A DNA stretch of 64,000 bases from Zygnema cylindricum (GCA_037447655.1 JBBHKE010003237.1:93878-157877); one strand, 5' to 3'. Positions 13,994-26,976 are shown, numbered from the stretch's first letter. Made by a program: numbers and translations. Notes: a model not told the origin generated them from the letters alone.

Positions 13994-16209
13994 ATGGAGA
14001 AAAATATCCTCCTTTCCTTTAAAACTACAATCCAAAAAGAACTTCGAAAATCAAAAAATGGTGAAATTGCTCAGTATTACCTAGTGAAAGAAAGCAGGGC
14101 CACTTCAAATTGTTCGAAAAAAATTGAGCATGTCTATGAAGTTAGAACATCAAACAAATTAATGGTAAAGGGGGCAGGTTTTGTGGCTTGTAATACATGT
14201 TTCATAGTTTATCAATACAAGTTAGCAAACGGTACTACAACAATCAATACTCACACATGTTTAGATTCGACCGATATGGATAAATCAAGAGAACTTTTTC
14301 GTAAGTTTCTTTCAAAAACGGAGCCGAAAACGAGTGATTGAAAAAAAAAATGCGAAAATGGTGGCGTTGATGTGTTGTGAGGAAATTCGACCATTTTTTA
14401 TAGTCGACGGTTTAGGTATGATTTATTTTAAATTCTATTTAAGATGGCTTAAGTGTAAATGTCATTATAACTTGTTTTGTTCATAAATTTATAAATTTGA
14501 GCTTAGTTTGTCATGATATTGTTTTTTATTTGTCTTTCAATAAAAAAAAAAATCATTTCGGTAGAAACCTTTTTTATAAAATATGGTTAGTAATTCTATG
14601 ATATTTTCTTATTGTTTTTTTGTTTTTTTCCCCAGGTTTTCAAGCATTTTGTCCAGCATTGTTTGATGTTGGTGTTTCGTCCAACAAAAGTGTTCACATC
14701 GACCAACTACTCCCGTCCATCAATAGTGTAAAAAACTACATTATATCTTTTGCGAAAGATATTCCTAGTTTGATCATCCCAAAACTTAGAGAATATATTG
14801 ATAACAATATTTTTGTCGCATTCACGACCGATCTCTGAACCGAGACAATAAAAAGAACCTCATTCATGTCAGTAACTGCTCATTTTATTGACACAAAATT
14901 TAAAGTTCATGCACGGACGCTTCAAGTCGATCATTTTCTGGAGGAAAAACACACTGCGGAAAATGTTTTAACGACTTTTAAAAATTGTTTCACCAATTTT
15001 GAAATGTCCAATTTTCATCGTTGCGTTTTCGTGACTAATAGTGGTTGTAACATGTGTGCGACTGAAAGTCTACCAAGTATGTTTACTTGGATACCTCGCG
15101 CAGACCATAAAATTGCAAGAATTGTGACAACGATTTTGAATAAGAGCGGAACTTCCAAAAAAGGCAAATACGATGTGGAGGTTCTTGATTTTTGTGATCT
15201 AATTGACGCGTGTAAATCATTGGTCACGTTTTTCAAACAGAGTAATTTATAAAATCTTTTGAAAAACACTTTAAAATGAGAAAACACAACGCGGTGGAAT
15301 TCTTTGCTCCGAATGCTTAAGAGTATTTACGATGCATTCAATGAGAGAGGACAAATCGCTCAAGCAAAATATAAATTGATATTTTTTTCTTATATCGATA
15401 AGACTCACCTTACCGAACTGTTACGATTTTTGGAAAGGTTTTAAGAAGCGACCCTAAAATTTGAAAAATTCAAAGAACCAACTTTACATTTGGTTTTGTT
15501 TGAACTATCGTCTCTCTATAACCATTGTTAGATAAGAAAAACATCTTACAATGACGGTGAAAAGGAATGCCCCGCCGATTCTCTAAACTTGCAAAAATTG
15601 AAACAACTTTTTGTGAAATTTGCAATACCGAAGTGGGGCCTTCATGAGTATCATATTGTCGCGGCTCTCTTAGATCCTTGACGAAAACAAAAGCTTGAAA
15701 TAATTGGGGTATCAAAAACCGATATTGAAAGCGCAAGGGTCAAACTTCGAGAACTCGCAAACGACCTCGGTGATGACGTTGATTTCGGAAGTCCTCAACG
15801 TATCACAAAAAAAAACGAAAAACATCGCAAAGTAAAGACAGTTTCCACAATTTTTTTGGTGAGAGCGATGACGAAAATGTGGTTCTTATTACCACCGACA
15901 AAAAAAAACGCTCGTTAACGACGAAATGAAATGCTATTTTGATTTAAAATTAACCAACGACAAAATATTGAACTTTAACATTTTTGAATGGTGGAAAAAA
16001 AATCAAATGTACGTGCGAAAGATGGAGGATTTCCTATTCTAGCTGGTGTTGCTAGATTTATTCTAGCTATTCCGTCTTCTAGCTCCATGTCTGAATGCAA
16101 TTTTTCGGATGCCAAGAACACGATAACAAAGAAGAGGAGCTCACTAGCGGCTTCAATTGTTAGTGATCTTTTGTGTGTTACATCCAATCGAGATCTTTCA
16201 AATACATAG
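13994..16209 (+). pseudogene. hAT-superfamily transposase, inactivated
   Basis: hAT transposases cut and paste elements flanked by 8-bp duplications. An N-terminal Cys-x2-Cys...His-x-Cys zinc finger (BED-like, about 14188-14262) is followed by the RNase-H-like core with TTDL*TETIKR (Trp replaced by TGA at 14836) and MSVTAHFID, a degenerate VTNSGCN second-Asp region, TRWNSLLRMLKS near 15287, and the C-terminal dimerisation block FPILAGVARFILAIPSSSSM from about 16029. One frame holds from 14636 to about 15900 with about seven stops, mostly explainable as C-to-T or G-to-A changes, then one frameshift near 16020. Terminal inverted repeats were not found, and the subfamily is unclear. Confidence 0.85.
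14301..14635 (+). other. Probable intron of the hAT transposase gene
   Basis: Donor C|GTAAGTTT at 14301 and a pyrimidine-rich acceptor TTTTTTTCCCCAG ending at 14635. Removing it keeps frame from ELF to R-FQAF and skips the stop at 14339. Splicing is inferred. Confidence 0.6.
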
Positions 16210-17367
16210 TTTTTTATTTTGTTTTGTTTTCTAATTAATTTTCTTTTTTTAGTATAAGTTATCATGTTTTTTTTTCCTTTGAAATTTTTGTTGTATTCCA
16301 CAATTTTTCTAGTGTTATTTTTTTAATTTTTTTTTAACCGAATTGCTTATATTTATCAAATTACCAAAAGCGTCGTATGTATACCAAATTTAGGTTTAAA
16401 GATTTTTGTGTATTTTTAAGTTTGAGGTTGAGAATTTGTACAATAGAATCGAAAATAGAACGAGGTTGTTATTTGTTTATTTCTATATTTGATGCTACAA
16501 TTTTTGTTTTGTTTTTTTTGCTCATCACAATGTGTTTTTTGTCAATTGATTTTCTATGTGAAAACTATGATTTTTATTTTAAACATACATAATTGAAAAT
16601 TTACCTTTTTTGCATAATTCATAATATAGTATCGTAGTCGAAAGAAAAACAATCCAAAAATTGTAGCGAAAAAAATAGATTTGCGAAAGAATAAACATTA
16701 ATATAAAGGTTTAAGCATTAATATAAGAGTTACACGAAAAATTAGGAACAAATCCCTTGAAAGAGGTGATTGTTGAGGAAAAAAAATATTCGTAAAAGGA
16801 GATTGCAAAGAGACAAAATAGTAAAAACAAGAGGTACACGAGCTGTTTTTTTGCAAAGGGAGATGTAACACTACACCACTCATTGCTATTAGTATTAATA
16901 AGTCGCTACTACTTATAGCCGAAAATCACAAAATATAGTTAACAACATTATTTAAATATGTGGACTATTACCTGCCACGTCTCCTTGCATTAAATAGTAT
17001 TAATATTCATAATTTTCCATTTACACCACACCGCAAATCATAATAAGCGTTAATAACGCTAATTCTGTCACCACGAATTTTGACCCAAAAACCATAAAAA
17101 GAGTAAATAACTCTAAATTTTTCGTTACATTATTCATGGTACGCTTTGAATCGGCGTTAACAACTCTAGTATAGTACCTTTTAAAATAGTGTGGCTAACG
17201 TAAAAATTGTACTGTATTAACAAAAAAAATACAAAAACTGATTTAATACATGCAGTTATGATGTACTTGCGTTTTCACAAACCGCGTAGTGTAAACGTCA
17301 TAATGATGTGAAACTGTACGTTTTGACAGAATGCGTTTTTACAAACCGCGTAGTGAAAACGTCATAA
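16210..17367. other. Gene-free DNA with short palindromes and a direct repeat
   Basis: A/T-rich 3' flank of the hAT gene. From about 17040 to 17165 there are three related palindromes (AGCGTTAATAACGCT, AGAGTAAATAACTCT, GCGTTAACAACTC). The block TGCGTTTTCACAAACCGCGTAG at about 17268 repeats at about 17331. No protein family was seen. Confidence 0.5.
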
Positions 17368-17629
17368 TACTTTGTACTCTTTGGTATCGTGGAAGTAGGT
17401 GACATCATGATAAGCGCCACAAATCTGACACGATACTATAGTAACGTTATTCATTCTGCAAATCTTAAGGAACGCGAAAAAGCGTCGCAAATCTGACACG
17501 GTTATTTCGCTAATCTTAGGGAACACGACAAAGCGTCGCAGATGTGACACGGTAGTAACACTATTCATTTTGCAAATCTTTGGGAACTCGACAAATCGTA
17601 ATTATTAGCTTATTCATACGTCGTACATT
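17368..17629 (+). repeat. Dispersed repeat R, right copy (unoccupied A1 target)
   Basis: Same start as 7509. It carries about three degenerate units of CAAATCTGACACG...GGGAAC-CGACAAAGCGT where the left copy has one, and ends TTATTCATACGTCGTACATT, the intact version of the site split by A1. Confidence 0.75.
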
Positions 17630-20382
17630 GGTTAATTTTGTACTTTTTCGGTTACGGGCGGGCACGGTTAGTCGTGAGAAATCGAGTTTCGGTTAATTTT
17701 TATTTTCGTAAACGCCGGTCGGTTGACGGTTAAAAATTTTGGAGCGTGACATAACCCAGTCAGGCGTCTGTTACTCAGATTTTGAAAAAAAAAAACTGTC
17801 GGTTTCGTTTATGTAAAATTTTGACTTTTGCGACCTCTTATTGTGCTGTGGTGTTATGTATTTAGAGCCTCTTGCCGATATTGATATGTGCCTTTTGTTG
17901 ACCTATGGACACTTGATACATTGTTACTTTATATTAAGAAGGCGAATATCGCGATATAATTACATCTATGGTAAAACCATTGAAAGCCAGTTTGACAAAA
18001 AAATTCAAACCCCTCTCCCCCCCCCTCCCCCCCCCCTCCCCCCCCCCGCCCCCACAAAGGTGGGGAGGGGGGAATCAGTTCGAACTGCTTTTTGTATGGT
18101 TAATTACCGTACTCAAGTTGCCCAGACACCTTCTTCCCACCAAATATATCGCGATAATTCTTGTTGGTCCTAGAACGATATATCGTGCTCTCTCACCAAA
18201 TGATATTCGATGTATCGAAAATCCAATATATCGCCATAAGAAATTTGTGGATAAAAAACACTACCAAAAAGTCATCCTTGTTGCCATTTTTTTGTCATAA
18301 AGGCAATGTATTTACACCGCGTGATTTAAGCATAGCCTATATAACTACCGTGTATCCTTTAGGTATAATAAAATCCCTGCTTACATTAGACCATAGTCGT
18401 GTGGGAGCCTATACATTCCCTATTAATGTGTGGTGGTCTGCAAATCTATAACCAATCCATTCTCGGTTGTATTGGTGTTTTTACCATGTTTGCATGCACA
18501 ACATATATGCAATTAGTTTTTGACTTGTTGTTGAATGATGGCTATGTAATTATCTGAGAAACATTCTTGGTAGTCTTAATAAAATCAAAGTGTATGAGAA
18601 TAGAGTAACACATTCTTGGTAGTCTTAATAAAATCAAAGTGTATGAGAATGAAGTAACACAGTCTGAGACGCTTGTCGTAGCCCCACATCTCGCCGCACG
18701 TGAATTAACTTCTCATGTAAGGAAACTTTAGCCTTACTGTAAAACTATAATGTTTGAAAAACTATTTGAATTGTATGGTGAGCTTAATCACATTATTATA
18801 TGGGTTCATAATGATAAGCCGCTTGTAACAGCTTCAAAAATGTAAAACAGGGCATTTGACAATCATTTTTGACAAAAACAATTTCATGTACTAGGACATT
18901 TTGAAGATAATGCAACCAGAAGAGGGAAGGTTGGAGACTCTTTACCCACCTAATATTTAAACATGATTAGTTGTCCTAAAACTGCACAAAGGTGTTAGGT
19001 TTCTTATCGGTGAACATCACCAAACCTTGACAACCTCGTCATACTTGAAAATCATAAACAATCGCTAAGATTTTTAGCTTATTAGTTCACAAACCTCGAT
19101 TCAAAAGCAACTATTTGTCTTTCTTGGAGTAACTTCGCATGACATTTATACCCAGAGGCATCCACGAGGCACTCATACGACTCTCACTGATCATCATGAG
19201 CAAAGTTGGAGCATGAGTACATTTCAACTTAACTCCTCAAAATTTCTTTTGACATTTCCAATTTTACACATGAATGTCGTGGCCTTTGTCAGATTTAATA
19301 AAGGTTTTTTGCCAAACCCCGATACAGGCCGGTTAGATTTTTCAAAATGCATGTAAAGCTCAAACGAACTGCTTAAAAGTCTTTTGATCTAGTCCAATCC
19401 TCATTGGTTTGATTCACGAAAGGAGTGTAATCGGACAAAAATTCTTCCTTCACGAATTCTTAGTGATTACAGCTAAAAAATGTGAAATACACGACTTTGT
19501 CATTGAAGTTTTGTTTCTATTTCAAGGACTTTAAACAAAATATCTTTGTTTGTAATTCATCGCTGATTTTTTATGGTTGTTACACATGCTTTCTTTCACT
19601 ATTGAAATGTATTCATGGGTATGATTTTAAATCAATCTTCCCTTAGAGAAACACATTAAGAGTAAGAAATGACATCCATAGTTCTAATCTCATCTTCAAA
19701 GGAATCTTTGAGGCTAAGGGTATGAAGGTTTTCCACGCATAAAAAAAAAAGAGGTTTAGTTCGAGGAGCCATAAATCTTCAGCATTCACTACTTATAATA
19801 TCAAATTTTGGACTGAACAACGACGAACCTTACATAAACTAAGGTTGGCAGCGATTCATTTTTTCGATATTGATATTTCGCTCCTCAAAACGCGTGCACG
19901 TAACTTTAAAGATATTCCCTAATCTAGGAGGAAGTGTCTGCGGGTTAAGGAGAGCAAACTCATATGGAGGCCATAGTACAAGGAAATTTGAGTGCGAGGT
20001 TATAGTTCTCAGAGTGGGGGGGCTACTTGTATACGGAAGACAAGAGAGGAAGATTTGATTTGTTTATATTTCAAAATTTATTTTGCTCTACATCTCTTCC
20101 CTTATTGGATAACTACAAGAGTGTTAAGAAGGATTCGAGGGAGATCCTAGAGAGATGGAATACCAAATCAATAGACTAAGAGGGATTAATGCGAATAGAA
20201 TCTCCTAAAAGTCAAAATAAAAGTCATGGTTTCTTAAAAGGACCGGGATTAATATGTAAATCAAGACAATAACAATTAGTTTTAGTTTGGTAGTTAGAGA
20301 AGTTAAACTTGTTATGAGTGGCCTATAGATACCATACCATAGATAAATGTAGGATCAACCGAAAAAAGGAAGGGGTGCCATT
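17630..20382. other. No recognisable gene
   Basis: Holds the GGTCGGTTGACGG repeat (to about 17850), a poly(C) tract at about 18010-18058 and a 49-bp tandem duplication. Reading frames are short and resemble nothing I know. It is probably old decayed repeat DNA. Confidence 0.5.
18561..18658 (+). repeat. 49-bp tandem duplication
   Basis: ACATTCTTGGTAGTCTTAAT... at 18561-18609 is repeated at 18610-18658 with few differences, a recent local duplication. Confidence 0.85.
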
Positions 20383-21465
20383 TACTATTCTACAACCACC
20401 GTTGCAAGAGGAGAACCTGTAGTAGCAGTGGAGGTAGACATGAACACCAACGGAAACTATCACACTACCTACTCAATAGCCAACTTAGATCTGACACAAA
20501 ATATAACTCAGAAAGCCAATATGCTTCAAATTTGCTACAGTGATACACAATACAGCAAACTGACAATTCCCAAAATTGCAGCCAAAATGACCTAGTAAAC
20601 CATAAGATATGATGTCTAGAAGCTTCCCAAAAACTGCCCTTAGAAAACCATATTCCCAAAACTGGATACTACAAAATTATCTAAGTTCTAAGTTATATAC
20701 TCACATTGTGTATCTACTGATCTACACTAATTCGGGTAACCGTTACTACGGTTATTATCCTGACTAACGACAAAGCATCCAACCTGTACTTTACTGTACT
20801 TTAAAAACCTAATTACTATTTCTAAAACCTGATTAACGGAACACTATTTTTTATCACACTAAACTACAAACTAATGTTACTCAGATATTTACAGAAATTG
20901 AACCGTACAAAAAACGTTCTAACCGTACAAAAAACGTTCCAAATGCTTAGTCAACAGTGACCGCTAAAGTCCAGCCCAATGTGGTCATGTAGTACGAAGC
21001 ACCTGAGTGCTTCGTCACTTGTGGTCCCACGCGAATCACGCTTGTGGTCCCTCGTGAATCACGCTTGTTGTCACTCGTGAATCACGCTTGTGGTCCCAGG
21101 TGAATCGCGTCCATAGAAGCAAATTTGATTGACAATGGTACTCTCGAACAATACCATATGTTTCCGGAATACCCGGGTCAGATCATGTTTGTTTGATCAT
21201 GAGAATCAAATTGTCAATTGTTTAACACGTAAAGCTAACTGTCGACGCCACTCCGAAAAACTTGCATACGTTCTTTCGCCGACATGTGTACCTACAAAAG
21301 TACGATACACTCTACTGTAATATTTGCTACTGTAACGCTAATAAAGGCATGTAATATTTGCTACTGTAACGCTAATAAAGGCAAGTATTACAGTAGACTA
21401 CTAGGAAAATATCCTAAATTATTTTAATCCTTATTTACTAAAATAAACATTCATAAATTACAACA
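20383..21465 (-). repeat. A2 3' LTR
   Basis: About 1.08 kb, minus-strand homologue of the A1 LTRs, including the 23-bp units and the MSTST-coding end. Its right border CAACA (21465) abuts a degenerate polypurine tract and RNase H, so it is the 3' LTR of a minus-strand element. Confidence 0.85.
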
Positions 21466-23427
21466 CTTGTCTAAATCTTTAGACTCAGTTACTCACTTAG
21501 ACCAATAGCATGTGTGCAAAACTATAACTTAACAGCAAGAAGGGTTTTTGTTAACATATCAGCCAACATCTTCTCAACCAGTAAATAACACAGTTTAACG
21601 ACTTTTGTAAGTACTTTTTCTCTAAGAAAGTGAAGTCTAACATCCATGTGTTTGCACTTAAATTGATGGCGGGGGTTAGAGGGAATTGCAATGGCTGTGT
21701 GGTTGTCACACCAGATAGCTTGAAGACCACTTTGCATATACCCAAGTTTTTGTAAAATGGACTTGACCCATAAGAGCTCCTAGAGGGCGGAAGCTGCTGC
21801 CATATATTCAAACTCGATTGTGGATTGAGCTGTAACCTTTTGTAATTTGCTACTCGAGCAGCAAGTTCCATCTCCAATCTTCAGAATAAAGCCGGTCGTA
21901 GATTTTTGGCTTGGCATGTCTCCATAGCTAGCATCGCTCCATTTTTGTATTTTCACCTCTCCTCCTCCGAGTACAAGCTTGAGATTATTAGTACCTGCAA
22001 GATATCTCAACACCCTTTTTGCTTCTTCCCAATCTGCCTTTTTTGGATTCTACAGACTTATAGTCACGACTCCCACAACAATAGCAATGTCGGGTCTCGT
22101 AGAATTCATAAAGTATATAAGACTTCTAACTACCTGTTTATATGGTTTTGAAGCCATAAACTTTTCCTCCCCTAACTCCTTATTCTCACAAACCATTATG
22201 TCTCAGTCTGACTCAATTCCTTCCAATTTTTTGCTTGAATTCCATGGTAGTTATAGATCCTTTCACATCTTTCATTTCAAATCTTTCCATCATGTTACCT
22301 ATTGTTTTTTTTTGAGTCAACATAATCAACCTTTTGTTTCTGTCTCTTTCTACCTCTATACCTAAGATATACTTGGCCTCTCCGAGGTCTTTCATCTCAA
22401 ACCTAGACCTTAAAGCCGCTTTAATATGGTTTATATCATCCATTGACTTAGTTATTAATTATAGATCATCCACATAAACAAGAATGTAAGTTATCCCATC
22501 CTCCCATTGTACAACATATACATAATGATCTGAGCTAATTCTCTTGATACTTAGCCTAGTCAAAAACTTATCTAACCTCAAATTCCATTATGTGGGGGCT
22601 TGTTTTAGCCCACACAAAGATTTCATCAGTTTGCACACCAATTCCTCCTTTCGTTTTTCTACATACATATCAAGCTGTTTCATATAGATGGTCTCTTCTA
22701 ATTCCCCATGCAAGAAAGCAGTTTTAACATCCATTTGTTATATTTCCATATTTTCTATAGTTGCTAAACTAAGCAAGATTCTGACAGTAGGAAATCTAAC
22801 AATTGGAGAGAAGGTTTCTTCAAAATCAATACCTTATTTTTGATTATACCCCTTAGCCACTAGTCTGGCCTTATACCTTTCCATTGTGTTGTCCAGGTTG
22901 AACTTCCTCTTCAATACCCATTTGTTGCCGATGGCTTTTCTGCATGGAGGAAGATCCAACAGCTCCCACGTTTGTGCCTTCATAATAGATTTCATTTTAT
23001 TGTTCGCCGCCTCGATCCAATGATTTGTCTCAAGTGATGAAAAGGCCTCCCGAATTAGTAGAGGCTCATCTATAGCTGTAGAAAAAGCAAAGTGAGAGCT
23101 TGCTTGCAGACGGCTGCTAGATTTTTTTCCCCCCATAAATTATGAGGCTAAAATTGTCAACAGTCTACGATTTGACTACCTTTACTGATCCGCGACCAGT
23201 GGTGCAACAAATTGTTCCGCCTGAGGTAGAACTTGTTGTGAAGCCTCCTGTGAAGTCATTAAAGGAACTAAAGGAAGAGAAGTCCCATTTGGCAAGGGAA
23301 AGAAAACCGGCTGCGTGTGGTGAAAAATGACATAATATTGGTTTTCCTTTGCCGGTTTGTAAGAGTCTTTTATGCCACAACTCATTATCCGATTAGACAC
23401 TGGAGTAGAGAACATCATTATCTATAT
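21466..23427 (-). pseudogene. pol: A2 pol remnant (reverse transcriptase, RNase H, trace of integrase)
   Basis: Reading right to left: the integrase zinc region WHKRL near 23375 is fused by deletion to the linker between integrase and reverse transcriptase. Then come the SSRLQASSHFAF segment (23136 onwards), reverse transcriptase with YVDD near 22464-22475, and RNase H (WSDASYGD near 21940, CDNHTAIAI near 21690). Several stops are present. The gag and protease side was cut away by B2, inserted at 23428. Confidence 0.82.
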
Positions 23428-24526
23428 TGAAATTCTATGGGCTCCATTGCCCACAGAATTTGCAGATTTAAAAAAAGCTAATCTACATAGTGCCAACTCC
23501 AAGTTAATATAAACCCAAATGAATGATCCCTTGACAATCAAAACCCAAATATACCTTCACCCTTGTGAAGAGAAGACCTTTTGTGTGCCCAGTTCCACCA
23601 CAGAATGCAAAGCTTGAATATGTGTTTTGAACAATATTCCCCACTTTGACTTTCCCACTAAATAAGTGCCACCTTCGCATGCAAAGACTCTGACCGACTA
23701 CACCCTCTTGTAGCTTGGACTCTGTTGAGTCCGCAGCAAAAGGAATCACTGAATTTACTCACCCGAGCATTAAGTTATTGACTTTTGTAGTTACAAGCTC
23801 TCTTAGAGAGAGGTACCTAAATATCACTAAGTTTTGGTCTGCCTACTCACGACTACCTACTACTAAACCCTAGTCCAATGGAAACACTATATAGTTCAAA
23901 AAGGTACAATAGGAGATGCACTTATTGTATGACCATTGTACGACATGGTCTAGAAGGTGACACCCGCTAAATCGGGAGCTATGGTTCCTCCTCCCATCTT
24001 CTCGGGTATAAAATAATGTGGCGCCACGCGGCACCGCATGATGCTATCTCCAAATGACGCCAAAAGCTCACTTCGCGTGGCGGCTACAATGCCGGCCCTC
24101 CGATCAAAACATATATTACACGATTCAGATTTGCTTACATGCATGAATTGCTCCTTTTCGTTAGTATGTTGTTAATTTACTGTTGCGTTATTGTTTATAT
24201 ATATTTGAAACCCGTCACGTGTATCGTTTCGATAACACCCTAGTGGATAAGGCTTACGTCTACATACTGGTGTACAATCCCAGGTTCAAATCTAGACTTA
24301 GGCAACATTTTAGTAAAATATCCTCTACTTCAAAATCTGCCACTTTCTGAATATGGCGGCAGCCATGACGTGCCTTTGATCCTCACTTTCTTTATAAAAA
24401 ATAAAATAGAGAAGTGAACTATTAATTACCTCTTTTCAACAGGGGTTTGGAGAGAGGAGTTAGAAGCTGACCGCCTCTGGCTTTTTCTATCCAAATATAG
24501 ACCTATAAAATACACAAATATCAACA
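23428..24526 (-). repeat. B2 3' LTR
   Basis: 1,099 bp, ends TG...CA in plus orientation (TGAAATTCTATGG to ATATCAACA), inserted in A2 next to TATAT. It includes the hairpin GGACTCAACAGAGTCC on the minus strand and a tRNA-like segment. Confidence 0.85.
24231..24311 (+). other. tRNA-like box A/box B segment in B2 LTR (antisense)
   Basis: TAGTGGATAAGG (24241-24252) resembles a tRNA D-arm/box A, and GGTTCAAATCT (24283-24293) a box B/T-arm, at tRNA-like spacing. It is antisense to the LTR. Confidence 0.6.
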
Positions 24527-25260
24527 CTCCCTTATTTTCTAGTCTATTTCCTTTCAACTCCCAAAAAAACTAATAAACAAACACTCTCCGCCCCCCCCGT
24601 TTTTTTTTTTTTTCTTTTCTTCTTCTTAAGAAAATACTCGTATTTGAAACTGTGTATTGGATGAACATAAATAATGAATGCATCACACATTTTATTTTAG
24701 CATCCCACTTTTCATAAATTCAGGCAAAGATTTTATCCACCTCATTTATTTTTCATCCACACTAAATCCAATTTCCCTCTTACAAGTTAAACAACCAACC
24801 CCATCTCTAATCTCCTACACACACCCAGATACTAACCCTTTTAGAAGCACACCTTTATAGATGACATCACTCCAACTAGCGATGTCAGAACCGTTACCCC
24901 CCAACTCAAGAGTTCCCACTAAGTTCCTCATAACCACTACATCTTCCCAAGTCATAATTTTATTCATGATAATAACCTCATTTTCTGAACTTTCCTCACT
25001 TTCTTCATAGAAGTCTTTCCAATTTTATTTTTAATTTTATTCCCAATAAATATTTCTCCTCCCCTAAACCTTGTATGAAATATTTCACTTATCCCCTATC
25101 TTTTAAAAACTCCTCTAGTTTTACTTCTCCCTTTTCATCGAAATCCGTTGAAGTCTCCCTTTTCGACCAATTTCTGTTTCCAAAAGATCTATAAAATTAT
25201 CCTCATTATTTTTATTTTTCCCTTTTTCAATTATAGATCCTAGATCTGACATTCTCGTTT
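24527..25260 (-). pseudogene. B2 residual pol segments
   Basis: Reading right to left from the gag end: a YDLE linker piece, then EDVVVMRNLVGT fused straight to the DIASWSDVIY part of RNase H. The catalytic core of reverse transcriptase (YVDD) and the integrase are absent. Several stops. The same joins occur in B3 at 61.3-62.1 kb. Confidence 0.65.
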
Positions 25261-26486
25261 CTAAGTCATACTTTCAACACTCCTTGACATCCACATCATG
25301 TCTAACTCCCTCAAGTACCCCCTTTCCTTTTGCTTCCCTTATACCTCCAAAAGCACACTGTTGCCTTCGTGGAAATTCTGTGTACTTTTCTCTCTTATCC
25401 ATTATACCGATGTGAAGAAGCTCTAAGATTTCATCATCATCTTTCTCCTCTCCCCCCTCTTCCTCCTCATTCACACTCCAACTTCTAAGTTCTTCCAAAC
25501 TAGGACACTCCTCCATATAGTGACCCGGTTTTTCTAAAAAAACAAGGAAACCCCTTTTTCTAAAGCCCCCCTTTCTTTTCCTCCCCCTCTCTTTCCACCA
25601 AAGTTCGGATAAGGTTACCTTTGTCTTTTTTCCTCACATCGCGTTTTCGCCAGTCACCACTAGTTGTAAATGCATTCACCCGGTCACTTCCTCTACGAAG
25701 TTCCAAAGTGCTTTCCCACACAAGAATTATCCCCATGGTGATGCTCCAAGTCCATGACAAGCCATCCATTCCCTGCATACGGTAAATGATGTTTTCGTTC
25801 TCATCTAGGAGTTTCATGATTAGTATATTAATATTTCTATCCTCAAATTTCACATATTCCGCACTAGCAAGCTCATCATATAAAACAACAATATCATCGT
25901 ATAACTCTATCATGCTACAACCTTCATAAACATAGGCCTCTTTTTCTTTTTTTACTTAATGTTGCCTCTATATAGTCTCACTCCTAGAAATCTCAATTAG
26001 TGCTTCCCAAATTTTCCGAAGACTTAGATTGATTTAAAAGAGTGATAGCTATGCAATTAGACACATATCTAAGTATGAGATATTTTGTTATAGTGTTTTT
26101 ATACTCCCAAATTTTCCTGTCATTTTCTACAGTTTTGGGTTCAGTTATCATCCCTACAAGTGGTACTATAGCCGAGAGCCTAGCTCCCCTCACCATAGGT
26201 GCTCCTTTATCTTTCTCTCGTATCTCCCTTTCTACGATAAGGTTTTTCCTTTCACCTTCCCCTGTATCTGAACTCAGGTTGGTATTCTGGGCAACCCTAA
26301 ATGATTCTCCAAAGTCAGCTTTTCCAAAGCCAAGTGGCGTACATCTCACTTGTCCCGAAACAATTCCCCATAAGTGCTTCTCGAAAAGCAATCCCTCCAT
26401 CGTAAACTCTGAATAAGTGAAGTGTGTTCTATCAAACATAAACACCCTAGATGGTGGGCCCATAACGTGAAATTTTATGGGCTCCA
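25261..26486 (-). pseudogene. gag: B2 gag
   Basis: Starts at ATG 26486 inside the LTR (MEPIKFHVMGPPSRV), followed by FTYSEFTMEGLLFEKHLWGI, an acidic linker and the gag core (WEYKNTITKYLILRYVS), broken by frameshifts near 25990 and 25550. A zinc-knuckle end is readable as PGHYMEEC near 25510, but its first Cys pair is lost. It ends at FPRRQQCAFGGI, where the protease should begin and the deletion starts. Confidence 0.75.
26453..26467 (-). other. B2 primer-binding site
   Basis: On the minus strand CGTTATGGGCCCACC directly follows the LTR end, 14 of 15 bases matching the complement of the plant tRNA-iMet anticodon arm. Confidence 0.75.
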
Positions 26487-26976
26487 TTGCCACACAGAAT
26501 TCGCAGATCCAAAGAAACTAATCTAGATAGTGCCGACTCCAAGTTTATATAAACCTAAATAATTGACCCCTTGACAATCAGAACCCCATTACAGCTTCAA
26601 ACTTGTGAAAAAAGACTTTATGTGTGATCAGTTCCACCATAGAATGCAAAGCTAGAATATAAGATTTGGACACATTCACCCACTTTGACTTTCCCTTAGG
26701 AATGCAGCCAGCTTGGGAGGCAAAAAAATTGACCAATCACACCCGTTTGTGGACTCCTTTGAGTCCGCAACAACAAGAATCACTGATATTAGTCAACTGA
26801 GTTTATAGTTATGGCTGGCCAAAGTTTGCCTTTTATACAAAGTGCTCTCTCAAAGAGGCGGCTACATAAAAGAAATATTCTAAGTCCTATTCCCTCTCTT
26901 AAACCGTTTCTATTGAAGTACGGGGCCAATCACAGGACTGTACCGTATAGAAAGGTATATGTGTCGGTGTATCATT
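26468..26976 (-). repeat. B2 5' LTR, first part
   Basis: 3' half of the LTR next to the primer-binding site, with the hairpin GGACTCAAAGGAGTCC (minus strand, near 26753-26768). Interrupted at 26977 by another LTR and resumed at 28091. Confidence 0.75.

Noticed and set aside
18010-18300. Pro-rich frames of 110 codons over the poly(C) tract
   Set aside because: Low-complexity translation in overlapping frames, no domain.
18660-20060. Possible decayed helicase or transposase between 18.7 and 20.0 kb
   Set aside because: No conserved motif could be read in any frame.
22213-22365. Plus-strand frames over A2 (and similar antisense frames over other copia pol regions)
   Set aside because: Shadows of the minus-strand reverse transcriptase and RNase H.
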